DNA of 64,000 bases from Bradyrhizobium oligotrophicum S58 (GCF_000344805.1 NC_020453.1:620001-684000), one strand, 5' to 3'. Positions 26,421 through 35,852 are shown, counted from the first letter of the stretch. Numbers and translations are program-made. Notes: generated by a model from the letters alone, not told the origin.

Positions 26421-26512
26421 CCGGCTGTCGTCGTCGCGAGAGATGGAGCTTCAATGATCGGCGTGGTCACGCCGCATGCGAAGCCTGACGCGCAGCGCTA
26501 TCGCCTTTCCGT

Positions 26513-27745
26513 CTACCCCCCGACATCAGCGCTGATGATGTCGCCGAACAGGTCCCACTTGCCGCCCTTGAACTGCATCATCTTGAGCTGCTCGATCGGG
26601 GCGAAATCATTGGGACCGGTGTTGACCTTGATGCCGGGGATCAGCGTATCAGGCGCATAGTCCTTCAGGCTGGCGGCCTGCTTCATGACGTTGTCGCGGG
26701 TCAGATTGTCGCCGCACTGGGTCAGGGTCTGCACCAAGGTCTGCGCCGCCGCATAGCCGTACGCCAGGTTGGCGTCGGAGATGTTGGCGCCCGGCATGTA
26801 CTTCTCGATGAAGGCCATGAACTTCTTCATGCCCTCGTCGTCCTTCCACTGCGGATCCGACGGATCCTTGAGATAGCCGGCGGACAGCACGCCTTCGGAG
26901 GCTTCGAGTCCGGCGGGCTTCATCACGGCGCCGATCGAGATCGAGACGTCGGTCATGACGTGCATCGGCTTCCATTCCAGCTCGGCGATCTTCTTGATCG
27001 CCTGCGCGGCGAATTTCGGCGTCGAGATGTTGACGAACACGTCGGCGCCGGTGCCCTTGAGCTTCACGATGTGGGAGTCGATCGACGGCTCGGTGGTCTC
27101 GTAGCTCTCCTCGGCGACGATCATGGTCTTGGCCTTGTCGCCGAGCACCTCCTTGATGCCGAGGACGTAGTCCTTGCCGAAATCGTCGTTGGCATAGAAG
27201 ATCGCGATCTTCGCGTTCGGCTTCTCTTTCAGGATGTACTTGGCGAAGATCCGCGCCTCGACGCGGTAGCTGGGCTGGAAGCCCATGGTCCACGGGAATT
27301 CCTTCGGATCGTTCCACTTGCTGGCGCCGGTGGCGAGGAACAGCTGCGGCACCCTCTTGGCGTTGTGATATTTCTGCACAGCGGTCTGGGTCGGCGTGCC
27401 CAGCGCGTTGAACACCAGGAACACTTCGTCGCTCTCGATCAGCTTGCGCACCTGCTCGACCGTCTTCGGCGGGCTGTAGCCGTCGTCATAGGAAATGAAG
27501 TTGATCCTGCGGCCGTTGATGCCGCCCTGGTCGTTGATCATCTTGAAATAGGCTTCCTCGGTCTTGCCGATGATGCCGTAGGCCGATGCCGGGCCGCTAT
27601 AGGCCTCGACGTTGCCGATCCTGATCTCGGTATCGGTGGCGCCGGTGTCGTATTTCTTCTGTGCAAGCGCGCCGTGGCTCGCGAGGACGGAGAGGGCGGC
27701 GGCGGCCGCAAATGACAGCAGAGTCCTGGTCGTGATCGGCGACAT
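26513..27745 (-). CDS. Branched-chain amino acid-type ABC transporter substrate-binding protein (orphan)
   Basis: 410 residues from ATG 27745, giving a Sec signal peptide (MSPITTRTLLSFAAAAALSV and on to LASHGALAQ). The body is a LivJ-like type I binding protein (IRIGNVEAYSGPASAYGIIG, FISYDDGYSPPKTVEQVRKL, ATGASKWNDPKEFPWTMGFQ). Upstream ATG codons would hide the signal sequence. No permease or ATPase gene is adjacent. In rhizobia such solitary receptors often feed shared transporters or aromatic/carboxylate uptake; the ligand is unknown. It is divergent from the acyl-CoA dehydrogenase cluster, which may metabolise what it binds. Confidence 0.9.
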   Translation of the reverse strand: MSPITTRTLLSFAAAAALSVLASHGALAQKKYDTGATDTEIRIGNVEAYSGPASAYGIIGKTEEAYFKMINDQGGINGRRINFISYDDGYSPPKTVEQVRKLIESDEVFLVFNALGTPTQTAVQKYHNAKRVPQLFLATGASKWNDPKEFPWTMGFQPSYRVEARIFAKYILKEKPNAKIAIFYANDDFGKDYVLGIKEVLGDKAKTMIVAEESYETTEPSIDSHIVKLKGTGADVFVNISTPKFAAQAIKKIAELEWKPMHVMTDVSISIGAVMKPAGLEASEGVLSAGYLKDPSDPQWKDDEGMKKFMAFIEKYMPGANISDANLAYGYAAAQTLVQTLTQCGDNLTRDNVMKQAASLKDYAPDTLIPGIKVNTGPNDFAPIEQLKMMQFKGGKWDLFGDIISADVGG

Positions 27746-28029
27746 TCCCTGGGCTTCCTCTGGGTTGATTTTTGTGATTGCCGTTTCTTGTCGTTGGTCT
27801 GCTTCTTGGCCTTGTGGCAGCGGCGACCTTGCACGGTCGCTCATCGGAACCGAGTGGGCAGATGTGTGCAATGCACTGTCTTGCGTCCAGGCGCTGGCCC
27901 CGGGAAGCCGCGGGGACCATCAGCCGAGCCGGCAGTTGATTTTGCTGGCCAGCCACTCGACGCAAGTTGATACCGTCGCATCCGGCGCATCTTCTCGCGC
28001 GCACGAAGCAGGATGATGCCGGCACCGCC

Positions 28030-29169
28030 ATGACGAAAAGCCCGTTCTACACGGCCGAGCACGAGGCCTTCCGCGACGTCGTCAGGCGCTTCGTCGACAA
28101 GGAGATCGCGCCATTCGCGAGCGCGTGGGACGAAGCCGGCGAGTTTCCGCGCGCGCTCTACGTCAAGGCGGCGGAGATCGGCCTGCTGGGCTTGGGCTTC
28201 GCGGAAGAATTCGGCGGCGTGGCCGCCGACCAGTTCATGAAGATCGTGTCATCGCAGGAATTGGCGCGGGCGGGTGCCGGCGGCGTCAGCGCCAGCCTGA
28301 TGAGCCATTCGATCGGAGCACCGCCGATCGCGCGCGCCGCGAAGCCGGAGGTGAGAGCGCGGGTGCTGCCGGAGATTCTGTCGGGACGGAAGATTTCGGC
28401 GCTCGCGATCACCGAGCCGAGCGGCGGCTCGGATGTCGCCAATCTCCGCACCAAGGCGATCCGCGACGGTGATCACTACGTCGTCAGCGGCGAGAAGACG
28501 TTCATCACCTCAGGCATGCGCGCCGACTACATCACCGTCGCCGTGCGCACCGGCGGACCCGGTCCGGCCGGTGTCAGCCTGCTGCTCGTGCCCGGGGATA
28601 CGCCGGGACTGACCCGCACCAAGCTCGACAAGATGGGCTGGTGGGCGTCGGATACCGCGACCTTGCACTTCGACGGTTGCCGCGTTCCCGCGGAGAACCT
28701 GATCGGCGAAGAAGGGCAGGGCTTCAAGCTGATCATGCACAATTTCAACAGCGAGCGCATGGGCATGGCGGCGAGCTGCACGGCGTTCGCCCGCGTCTGC
28801 CTCGACGATGCGATTGCCTACGCGAAGGAGCGGCAGACCTTCGGCAAGCCGCTGGCGCAGCATCAGGTGATCAGGCACAAGCTGGTCGACATGGCGCAGC
28901 GCGTGGCGGCGTCGCAGGCGATGCTGGAAATGCTGGCGTGGCGGCTCGAACAGGGCGACAATCCCGTCGCCGAGATCTGCATGATGAAGAATCAGGCGAC
29001 GCAGACCATGGCCCATTGCGCCTCCGAGGCCGTGCAGATCTTCGGCGGCGCCGGCTTCATGCGCGGCGTTCGCGTTGAGCGGATCTATCGCGAGGTCAAG
29101 GTCAACGCGATCGGCGGCGGCACCGAGGAGATCATGAAGGATCTGGCCAGCCGGCAGATGGGATTGTGA
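28030..29169 (+). CDS. Acyl-CoA dehydrogenase (first of pair)
   Basis: 379 residues from ATG 28030. FAD and substrate motifs are clear: ALAITEPSGGSDVANLRTKA, FITSGMRADYITVAVRTG, the QTFGKPLAQHQVIRHKLVDM dimer region, and the C-terminal QIFGGAGFMRGVRVERIYRE then IGGGTEEIMKDL. It introduces an alpha,beta double bond in an acyl-CoA, passing electrons to ETF. It begins a same-strand group with a second dehydrogenase and a GST, and faces the divergent binding-protein gene. Chain specificity is not evident. Confidence 0.92.
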   Translation: MTKSPFYTAEHEAFRDVVRRFVDKEIAPFASAWDEAGEFPRALYVKAAEIGLLGLGFAEEFGGVAADQFMKIVSSQELARAGAGGVSASLMSHSIGAPPIARAAKPEVRARVLPEILSGRKISALAITEPSGGSDVANLRTKAIRDGDHYVVSGEKTFITSGMRADYITVAVRTGGPGPAGVSLLLVPGDTPGLTRTKLDKMGWWASDTATLHFDGCRVPAENLIGEEGQGFKLIMHNFNSERMGMAASCTAFARVCLDDAIAYAKERQTFGKPLAQHQVIRHKLVDMAQRVAASQAMLEMLAWRLEQGDNPVAEICMMKNQATQTMAHCASEAVQIFGGAGFMRGVRVERIYREVKVNAIGGGTEEIMKDLASRQMGL

Positions 29170-29215
29170 CAGTCTTGCACCAGTCGCCTACGGAGTTAGT
29201 TGCGCCGATTGTGGC

Positions 29216-29350
29216 TGTCCTTCGAGACGCCCGCCTTCGGCGGGCTCCTCAGGACGAGGATGTTTTTGTAGCGAGCAGCAGACCCTCATGGTGAGGAGCG
29301 CCCCTTGGCGCGTCTCGAACCATGAGGCCCCGGATGCATCCTGAGGTCTG
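29216..29350. repeat. Intergenic GC-rich repeat-like sequence
   Basis: The segment starts CTGTCCTTCGAGACGCCCGC, includes hairpins (GCCCGCC-TTC-GGCGGGC) and ends CATCCTGAG. It has the look of interspersed intergenic elements common in this genus; only one copy is in the window, so family membership is from recollection. Confidence 0.45.
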
Positions 29351-29383
29351 CCGGCCTCACTCCGGAATGACGAGAGGAATGAA

Positions 29384-30553
29384 ATGCTCTTCACCGCCGA
29401 CCACGACGAACCGCGCCGCATCCTGCAGAAGTTCATTGCTGCCGAGATCAATCCCCATGTCGACGAATGGGAGGAGGCCGGCATCTTTCCGGCGCATGAG
29501 CTGTTCAAGAAGCTCGGCAGCCTCGGCTTTCTCGGTCTCAACAAGCCGGTCGAATATGGCGGTCAGGGGCTGGATTATTCCTACGCGCTGATGATGGCCG
29601 AAGAACTCGGCGCCATCAATTGCGGCGCGATCCCGATGGCGATCGGGGTGCAGACCGACATGGCGACGCCTGCGCTGGCGCGGTTCGGCTCCGACGATGT
29701 ACGCAAGGAATTCCTGGCGCCGGCGATCTCCGGCGACTACGTCGCCTGCATCGGCGTCTCCGAGCCGGGTGCTGGCTCCGACGTCGCCTCGATCAAGACC
29801 CAGGCGCGTGCCGACGGCGACGACTACGTCATCAATGGCGGCAAGATGTGGATCACCAACGGCACGCAGGCGGATTTCATCTGCCTGCTCGCCAACACCA
29901 GCGATGGCCCGGTTCATCGCAACAAGTCGCTGATCTGCGTTCCCATGAAGAGCAAAGGCGTGCAGGTCGCGCGCAAGCTCGACAAGATGGGCATGCGCTC
30001 GTCCGACACCGCGCAGATCTTCTTCGACAATGTCCGGGTGCCCAAGCGCAACCGCGTCGGCGAGGAAGGGCAGGGCTTCACCTACCAGATGATGCAGTTC
30101 CAGGAGGAGCGGCTGTGGGCCGGTGCGGCCTGCCTGAAGGCGCATGAGAGCATCATCAATGCGACCATCGAGTACACCCGCAACCGCAAGGCGTTCGGCC
30201 GCTCGATCCTCGACAACCAGGTCGTCCACTTCAAGCTCGCGGAGATGCAGACCGAGGTCGAGCTGCTGCGCGCGCTGACCTATCAGGCCGCCGAGGCGAT
30301 GATCGCGGGCGAGGACGTGACGCGGCTCGCGACCATGGTGAAGCTCAAGACCGGCCGGCTCGGGCGCGAGCTGACCGATGCCTGCCTGCAATATTGGGGC
30401 GGCATGGGCTTCATGAACGAGACGCCGGTCAGCCGCGCCTATCGCGATTCGCGCCTCAGCTCGATCGGCGGCGGCGCGGATGAAGTGATGCTGACCATCC
30501 TGTGCAAGATGATGGGCACGTTGCCGGGCACCGGCAAAGCGGGGAACGCCTGA
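29384..30553 (+). CDS. Acyl-CoA dehydrogenase (second of pair)
   Basis: 389 residues. Motifs are CIGVSEPGAGSDVASIKTQA, WITNGTQADFICLL, MGMRSSDTAQIFFDNVRVP, the FGRSILDNQVVHFKLAEMQT helix, and the end QYWGGMGFMNETPVSRAYRD then SIGGGADEVML. It is clearly paralogous to, but different from, the preceding dehydrogenase. AGAGGAATGAA precedes the ATG. Its stop overlaps the start of the GST gene, so these two are translationally coupled. Confidence 0.93.
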   Translation: MLFTADHDEPRRILQKFIAAEINPHVDEWEEAGIFPAHELFKKLGSLGFLGLNKPVEYGGQGLDYSYALMMAEELGAINCGAIPMAIGVQTDMATPALARFGSDDVRKEFLAPAISGDYVACIGVSEPGAGSDVASIKTQARADGDDYVINGGKMWITNGTQADFICLLANTSDGPVHRNKSLICVPMKSKGVQVARKLDKMGMRSSDTAQIFFDNVRVPKRNRVGEEGQGFTYQMMQFQEERLWAGAACLKAHESIINATIEYTRNRKAFGRSILDNQVVHFKLAEMQTEVELLRALTYQAAEAMIAGEDVTRLATMVKLKTGRLGRELTDACLQYWGGMGFMNETPVSRAYRDSRLSSIGGGADEVMLTILCKMMGTLPGTGKAGNA

Positions 30554-31209
30554 TGATCACGCTGTATCATTGCGACGGTGCCCGCTCGTTCCGCCCGCTG
30601 TGGATGCTGGAGGAGCTTGGGGCTGACTACGAGTTGAAGATGCTGCCGTTCCCGCCGCGGGTGCTGGCCAAGGAGTATCTCGCGATCAATCCGCTCGGCA
30701 CCATCCCGTTCATGGTCGACGGCGCGACGAAGATGACGGAGTCCTCCGGCATCTGCCACTATCTCGGCGTGAAGCACGGCCCGACGCCGCTGATGGTCGG
30801 ACCTGAGGAGGCCGACTACGGTGCGTTCCTGAACTGGATGTATTTCTCCGATGCGACGCTGACGTTTCCGCAGACGCTGGTATTGCGATACACTCAGCTC
30901 GAGCCGGAGGAGCGGCGCTCGGCGCAGGTGGCGACCGACTATGCCAAATGGTTCCTGGGCCGGCTGCGTGCGGTGGAGGCAGCCACTGCCAATGCCGCGT
31001 TCTTGAGCGGCGGCCGATTCACGGCGGCGGACATTGTGATCGGCTATGCGCTGCGACTCGCCGACACGCTCGGGCTCGTCAGGGATTTCGGGCCGAATGT
31101 AGCGGCCTATTGGGCGCGATTGCAGCAGCGCGAGGGCTATCAGCGGGCGCGCACCGCCGAGCAGCGCGCCGGCGAGGAGCAGGGCATCAAGCCGCGCGTC
31201 AGGCCCTAA
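30553..31209 (+). CDS. Glutathione S-transferase family protein
   Basis: 218 residues from ATG 30553 in a TGATG overlap with the dehydrogenase stop. The N-terminal thioredoxin-like domain (ITLYHCDGARSFRPLWMLEE, then INPLGTIPFMVDGATKMTES) and the C-terminal helical domain with FLSGGRFTAADIVIGYALRL (N-capping box) are complete. It may conjugate glutathione to reactive intermediates of the neighbouring CoA pathway. No specific class can be assigned. Confidence 0.9.
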   Translation: MITLYHCDGARSFRPLWMLEELGADYELKMLPFPPRVLAKEYLAINPLGTIPFMVDGATKMTESSGICHYLGVKHGPTPLMVGPEEADYGAFLNWMYFSDATLTFPQTLVLRYTQLEPEERRSAQVATDYAKWFLGRLRAVEAATANAAFLSGGRFTAADIVIGYALRLADTLGLVRDFGPNVAAYWARLQQREGYQRARTAEQRAGEEQGIKPRVRP

Positions 31210-31219
31210 CTGTTTGCTC

Positions 31220-31305
31220 CGTCGTTCCGGGGCGATGCGCAGCATCGAACTATGGTGCGCAATTGCGGATGTGAGGTCTGGTCCTTCGGACCGTTCCGGA
31301 ATGAC
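31220..31305. repeat. Intergenic palindrome-like element after the GST gene
   Basis: It opens CGTCGTTCCGGGGCGATGCG and closes CCGTTCCGGAATGAC, with inner hairpins GATGCGCAGCATC and GGTCCTTCGGACC. It resembles the family B palindromes in its ends and in its location after a stop codon. Confidence 0.5.
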
Positions 31306-31437
31306 AAGCTCATCCCAATAGTATGATGATTAACCGCGACAAAAATCGGCAGTGACAGCCGATGACAGCGGCGCGAATTGCGTTATGGTTCTCCTCCAAA
31401 GAAGCGGCCGACAGAGCCGCGCCTCAGGAGGACGACC

Positions 31438-32229
31438 ATGGATGTGACCCGCCGGGATTCCGGCCATCTCATGCTGATCACGCCCGAGCGCGTCTTCTAC
31501 GCCGGGCTGCTCGGCCGACCGCGCCAGCGCTGCTCGGGTGCGTTGCATGTCTATGTCGCGCTCACCGGTGGCCTGCGGCTGATGGCCGACGGGGCCGAGG
31601 AGCGCCGCGGCGAGCTGCTGGTGGTGCCGCCCAACAAGCAGCACACCATCGAGAGCGATTATCGCACCGTCATCGTCGTGACCATCGAGCCGGAGAGCGT
31701 GCCGCTCGGCACGCTGGAGCGCTTTGCGAGCAAGGTCACGCGCGAGGCGGAGGCCTTTGCCTGCCGCATCCGCGCCGCCTATGAGGAGCTGGTGCAGCGG
31801 CCGCTCAGCGGCGATGTCACAAGCGCGATCTTCGACCGGCTTTGCTTCGGCGAGGTGCTGCCGCAGCGAACGCTGGACCCGCGCGTCGTCAAGGCGATCG
31901 GCCTGATCAACCGCTTCTCCGGCGAGCCCGCGACCGCCGAGAGCTGCGCCGCAGCAGTCGGCCTGTCGACGTCGCGTTTCCTGCATCTGTTCAAGGAGGA
32001 GACCGACATCTCCTTCCGTTCGTTTCGCGCCTGGAAGCGCGCGCGGCATCTGCTCAACTACGCCAACCAGGATCTCAACCTCGCGCATCTCGCGCAGGAC
32101 ATCGGCTATCCCGACTCGACCCATTTCAGCCATTCGATCCGCCGCTTCTACGGCCTGAAGCCGCGCGCGATCTTCTCCGGCTCGCGCGATCTCGCGATCT
32201 ATCGCGCCGGCGAGGCGGTCTTGACCTGA
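31438..32229 (+). CDS. AraC-family transcriptional regulator
   Basis: 263 residues from ATG 31438 with a strong CAGGAGG ribosome site. The N-terminal half is a cupin-like effector domain (GELLVVPPNKQHTIESDYRT). The C-terminal half has the paired helix-turn-helix of AraC/XylS proteins (CAAAVGLSTSRFLHLFKEET, and LAQDIGYPDSTHFSHSIRRF ending YGLKP). It lies downstream of the acyl-CoA dehydrogenase/GST group and may regulate it. Its last 31 bases overlap the 3' end of the convergent P-type ATPase gene. Confidence 0.92.
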   Translation: MDVTRRDSGHLMLITPERVFYAGLLGRPRQRCSGALHVYVALTGGLRLMADGAEERRGELLVVPPNKQHTIESDYRTVIVVTIEPESVPLGTLERFASKVTREAEAFACRIRAAYEELVQRPLSGDVTSAIFDRLCFGEVLPQRTLDPRVVKAIGLINRFSGEPATAESCAAAVGLSTSRFLHLFKEETDISFRSFRAWKRARHLLNYANQDLNLAHLAQDIGYPDSTHFSHSIRRFYGLKPRAIFSGSRDLAIYRAGEAVLT

Positions 32230-34781
32230 TCCGGCTTCGCTACGTGCCGCGTAAGGGCGGCGCGCAGCGGAAACTTCGACAGTTCGAGCACGATCAGCGT
32301 CGTGATCGCGGCGGCCGCGGTCACGCCGAGATCGTCGGCGTGCAACGGCCCGAACTTGAACAGCGCCGCGGCGGCAGGCAGGATCAGGCTGGTCGCGAGC
32401 ACGGCAATGACGAAGCCGATCACCAGCAGCAGCATCCGGTTCGGCCGCAGCAGCGCCTCGCGCAACGAGCTCGAGAACGAGCGGTTGACGAAGATGAGAC
32501 TGACGATCACGAACACCAATGTGAAGAACACCAGCGCGCGCAGCTCGTCGGCGGGCATGCCGTTGCGGTGCGCCAGCAGCAGCACGCCTCCGGTGGCGAG
32601 CATGGCCAGAATGCCCTGCAGTGCGCCCCACAGCACCAGCGGCCGCGGCAGCAGTGGCTCCAAGGGATCACGCGGCGGCCGCTTCATGATGTCGCTTTCC
32701 TCGGTCTCGGCCTCGAACACCAGCGAACAGACGGGGTCGATGATCATCTCGAGAAAGGCGATGTGGATCGGGCCGAGCAGCAGCGGCAGGCCGGTGACGA
32801 GCGGCAGCAAAGCGAGACCTGCGATCGGGAAGTGCACCGCGAGGATGAAGCTCATCGCCTTGCGCAGATTGTCGTAGATCCGCCGGCCCAGCCGGACCGC
32901 CTTCACGATCGAGCCGAAATCATCGTCGAGCAGCACGATCGCTGCGGCCTCGCGCGCGACGTCGGTGCCGCGGCCGCCCATCGCGATGCCGATATGCGCA
33001 GCCTTCAGCGACGGCGCATCGTTGACGCCGTCGCCGGTCATCGCGACGATCTCGCCATCGGCCTTGAGCGCCGAGACGATGCGCAGCTTCTGCTCCGGCA
33101 TGATGCGCGCGAACGCGGTCGGCGTGCGCGCCGCCAGCGCCAGGGCGTCGTCGTCGAGATCTGCAAGCTCGGTGCCCGCGATGACGCGTTCGGGATCGAT
33201 CCCGGCCTGACGCGCGATCGCGGCGGCTGTGGCCGGATAGTCGCCGGTGATCATGATCACCCGGATGCCGGCGGAACGGCATTCTGCGACCGCATCCTTG
33301 ACCTCCGGCCGCAGCGGATCCGCGAAGCCGACCAGGCCGCGGAAGTTGTACGCGAAGCCTCGCTGCGTGTCGGGGAGTTCCTCGCCGCTCCAACTCGCCT
33401 CGGCGACGCCGAGCACGCGCAGGCCTTCGGCCGCGAGCGTTTCGATCCGCGCTTGCAGCGCCGCCAGCTCGGCATCGCCGAGGCCGCAGAGCGATGCGAT
33501 CGCTTCCGGCGCGCCCTTGGCCGCGACGACGCTGGCGCCATCGCCCGACCAGACGTTGCTCATTGCGAGCAGATCGGGACGCAGGCCATAGCGCCGCTGC
33601 AACGTGGCGCCTGTGGCGGCGTCTGCGCCGAGCGCCTGCAGCGCCTTCTCCATCGGGTCGTGCGACTGTGGGTCGCAGGCCAGTACGGCTGTCGTGACGA
33701 GGTCGCGAAATGCCGGCGTCACCGCATCCGGCGTTGCCGCGGCCGGCTTCAACACCGTGCCGTCCGGCAGCACCAGCCGCGCCACCATCATGCGGTTCTG
33801 CGTCAGGGTGCCGGTCTTGTCGGTGCACAGCACGGTGGCGGCGCCGAGCGATTCGATCGCCGCGGCGCGCCGCGTCAGCACACGGGCTTGCGAGATCCGC
33901 CAGGCGCCCATCGCGAGAAACACCGTCAGCACGACCGGGAATTCCTCGGGGAGCATCGACATGCCGAGCGCGATGCCGGCAAGGATGCCCTCCAGCCAGC
34001 CGCCGCGATACAGCGCATAGAGCACGACGGTGATCGCCACGACGATGGCGCCGCCGATCGCGAACGCCATCACCAGCCGCCGCGTCTGCTGCCGCAGCCG
34101 TGGCGTCTCCGTCTCCAGCGCGGTTACCGACTGGCCGATCTTGCCGATCGCGGTGCGCGGGCCTGTCGCCATCACCTCGGCGATGCCGCCGCCGCGCACG
34201 ACCAGGCTGCCGGAGAACACGAACGGCTGGTCGTCGCCGCCGGCCACGGTGGCCGCGTCCATCACCTCGCCTGCGGCCGGCCGCTTGCGCACCGGCACGG
34301 ATTCCCCGGTCAGGAGGGATTCATCGGTCAGCAGATCGTCGCAGTCGCGCAGCACCGCATCGGCGGCGATACGATCACCTTCCGCCAGCACGATCAGGTC
34401 GCCGCACACCACCTCGCGCCCGGCGATGCGCACCCGCTCGCCGTCGCGGATCACCAGCGCGCGCGGGCTGGAAAGATCGCGCAGCGACTCCAGCACGCGC
34501 TCGGTGCGCGCCTCCTGCACGATCGTGATGAAGACGGACGCGGAGGCGAACACGCCGAGCAGCATCGCCTCGGCCATATCGCCCAGCGCGAGATAGATGC
34601 CGGCGCCCGCCAGCAGCAGAAGCAGCATCGGTTCCTTCAGCACGTCGGCGACGAGGCGGAGGATCGAACGTGTGCCGGTCTGCGGCAGCTCGTTGAAGCC
34701 GTCCGCCTGCAGGCGCCGCGCCGCTTCCGTTGCGCTCAAGCCATTGGAAGAGATCGGCGCCGGTTGTGTGTCTGTCGGCAT
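32199..34781 (-). CDS. Cation-translocating P-type ATPase
   Basis: 860 residues from ATG 34781. It has the cation-ATPase N-terminal domain (LSATEAARRLQADGFNELPQ), an actuator with LTGES, and the phosphorylation site Asp321 in CTDKTGTLTQNRM. The P domain has MTGDGVNDAPSLKAAHIGIA, and about ten membrane helices are predicted. The M4 motif is LPEEFPV, rather than the PEGLP of classical calcium pumps, so the ion (Ca, Mg, Mn or other) is uncertain. It has no heavy-metal-binding N-terminal domains and lacks the CPC motif, so it is not a copper or zinc exporter. Convergent with, and overlapping, the AraC gene. Confidence 0.93.
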   Translation of the reverse strand: MPTDTQPAPISSNGLSATEAARRLQADGFNELPQTGTRSILRLVADVLKEPMLLLLLAGAGIYLALGDMAEAMLLGVFASASVFITIVQEARTERVLESLRDLSSPRALVIRDGERVRIAGREVVCGDLIVLAEGDRIAADAVLRDCDDLLTDESLLTGESVPVRKRPAAGEVMDAATVAGGDDQPFVFSGSLVVRGGGIAEVMATGPRTAIGKIGQSVTALETETPRLRQQTRRLVMAFAIGGAIVVAITVVLYALYRGGWLEGILAGIALGMSMLPEEFPVVLTVFLAMGAWRISQARVLTRRAAAIESLGAATVLCTDKTGTLTQNRMMVARLVLPDGTVLKPAAATPDAVTPAFRDLVTTAVLACDPQSHDPMEKALQALGADAATGATLQRRYGLRPDLLAMSNVWSGDGASVVAAKGAPEAIASLCGLGDAELAALQARIETLAAEGLRVLGVAEASWSGEELPDTQRGFAYNFRGLVGFADPLRPEVKDAVAECRSAGIRVIMITGDYPATAAAIARQAGIDPERVIAGTELADLDDDALALAARTPTAFARIMPEQKLRIVSALKADGEIVAMTGDGVNDAPSLKAAHIGIAMGGRGTDVAREAAAIVLLDDDFGSIVKAVRLGRRIYDNLRKAMSFILAVHFPIAGLALLPLVTGLPLLLGPIHIAFLEMIIDPVCSLVFEAETEESDIMKRPPRDPLEPLLPRPLVLWGALQGILAMLATGGVLLLAHRNGMPADELRALVFFTLVFVIVSLIFVNRSFSSSLREALLRPNRMLLLVIGFVIAVLATSLILPAAAALFKFGPLHADDLGVTAAAAITTLIVLELSKFPLRAALTRHVAKPDQVKTASPAR

Positions 34782-34972
34782 TGCACGCCCTGTGAGGAAG
34801 AGGATCAGGAACCGGTTAGCGTCGATCCCCGGCCGTAGGCTTGACGCAAAGCAATAACGGCTCGTGCTGCTCGTCACCAGCGAGTCAACGCAAGCAGATT
34901 CCGGCTGGCCGCCGTCATATACGGGTGGGATCAGCCCAGCGCTGCCAGCGCCAAGCCCATCGAACGAGTGCC

Positions 34973-35839
34973 ATGAGCGACAAAGCCGTCATTACCTGCG
35001 CGCTGAACGGCGTGCTCACCGATCCCAGGCAGCATCACGTGCCGGTCACCCCGGAGGAGATGGCGCGCGAGGCGCGGCGCGCCTACGATGCCGGTGCGGC
35101 GATCATGCACATCCATCTGCGGCAGCAGGCGCCGGGCAAGGGGCATCTGCCGTCCTGGGAGGTCGAGGTCTCGCGCGAGATCCAGCAGGCGATCCGCGAG
35201 GCCTGTCCCGGCGTCATCATCAATCACACCTCGGGCGTGTCCGGGCCGAACTATCAAGGCGCACTCGACTGCATTCGGCAGACCCGGCCGGAGATCGCGG
35301 CCTGCAATGCAGGCTCGCTGAACTATCTGAAGGTCAAGGCCGACAACAACTGGGCCTGGCCGCCGATGATGTTCGACAATTCGGTCGAGAAGATCTCGGA
35401 CTATCTCGCCGCGATGAAAGACGCCGGCACGATCCCGGAGTTCGAATGCTTCGACGTCGGCATCGTGCGCTGTGTCGGCATGTATCGCCAGACCGGGATG
35501 TATAGCGGTCCGCTGGAGTATAATTTCGTGATGGGCGTCGCCTCGGGCATGCCGGCGGACCCGGAACTGCTGCCGATCCTGCTCAAGCTGAAGCTCGCGG
35601 AAGCGCACTGGCAGGTCACGGCAATCGGCCGCGCCGAGATCTGGCCGCTGCACCAGCGCTGCGCCGAGCTCGGCGGCCATCTGCGGACGGGGCTCGAGGA
35701 CACGTTCTATCTCGGCGACGGCGTCAAGGTGACCTCGAACGGCCAGTTGATCGAGGCGATCGCCGCCTGCGCGCGGCGTGCGGGGCGCGAGATCGCGAGC
35801 CCGGCTGAGGCGCGGCAGATGTTTGGCACAATCAACTGA
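34973..35839 (+). CDS. BKACE-family beta-keto acid cleavage enzyme
   Basis: 288 residues from ATG 34973. The family signature is visible in VITCALNGVLTDPRQHHVPV TPEEMA, with AAIMHIHLRQQ supplying zinc-binding histidines; NHTSGVSG, EFECFDVGIVRC and VASGMPADPELL follow. BKACE enzymes (the Kce family) condense a beta-keto acid with acetyl-CoA and cleave it to a CoA ester and acetoacetate. The substrate cannot be told from sequence. The adjacent acyl-CoA ligase and carboxylase genes suggest one catabolic block. Confidence 0.88.
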   Translation: MSDKAVITCALNGVLTDPRQHHVPVTPEEMAREARRAYDAGAAIMHIHLRQQAPGKGHLPSWEVEVSREIQQAIREACPGVIINHTSGVSGPNYQGALDCIRQTRPEIAACNAGSLNYLKVKADNNWAWPPMMFDNSVEKISDYLAAMKDAGTIPEFECFDVGIVRCVGMYRQTGMYSGPLEYNFVMGVASGMPADPELLPILLKLKLAEAHWQVTAIGRAEIWPLHQRCAELGGHLRTGLEDTFYLGDGVKVTSNGQLIEAIAACARRAGREIASPAEARQMFGTIN

Positions 35840-35852
35840 CGCAACATGCACC

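Larger units (their letters stand above)
25241..26512. other. 1.27-kb gene-free gap filled with stacked repeats
   Basis: This is the longest non-coding stretch in the window, between the converging XRE and binding-protein genes. In order it holds repeat A (25265-25346), repeat B (25383-25537), repeat C (25559-25701), a structured cloverleaf-like element (25801-25921) within a longer dispersed-looking block to about 26185, an AT-rich island (26190-26222) and a 173-bp inverted repeat of family D (26248-26420). Apparent reading frames here have arginine/proline-rich, low-complexity translations and look spurious. Confidence 0.75.

Noticed and set aside
32199..34781. Heavy-metal (CopA/ZntA) identity for the P-type ATPase
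   Set aside because: There is no CPC/SPC motif in M4 (it reads PEEFPV) and no N-terminal metal-binding domain.
31842..34838. 3-kb plus-strand open frame antisense to the P-type ATPase
   Set aside because: Composition is His/Arg/Asp-rich without domains; the ATPase on the minus strand has complete motifs.
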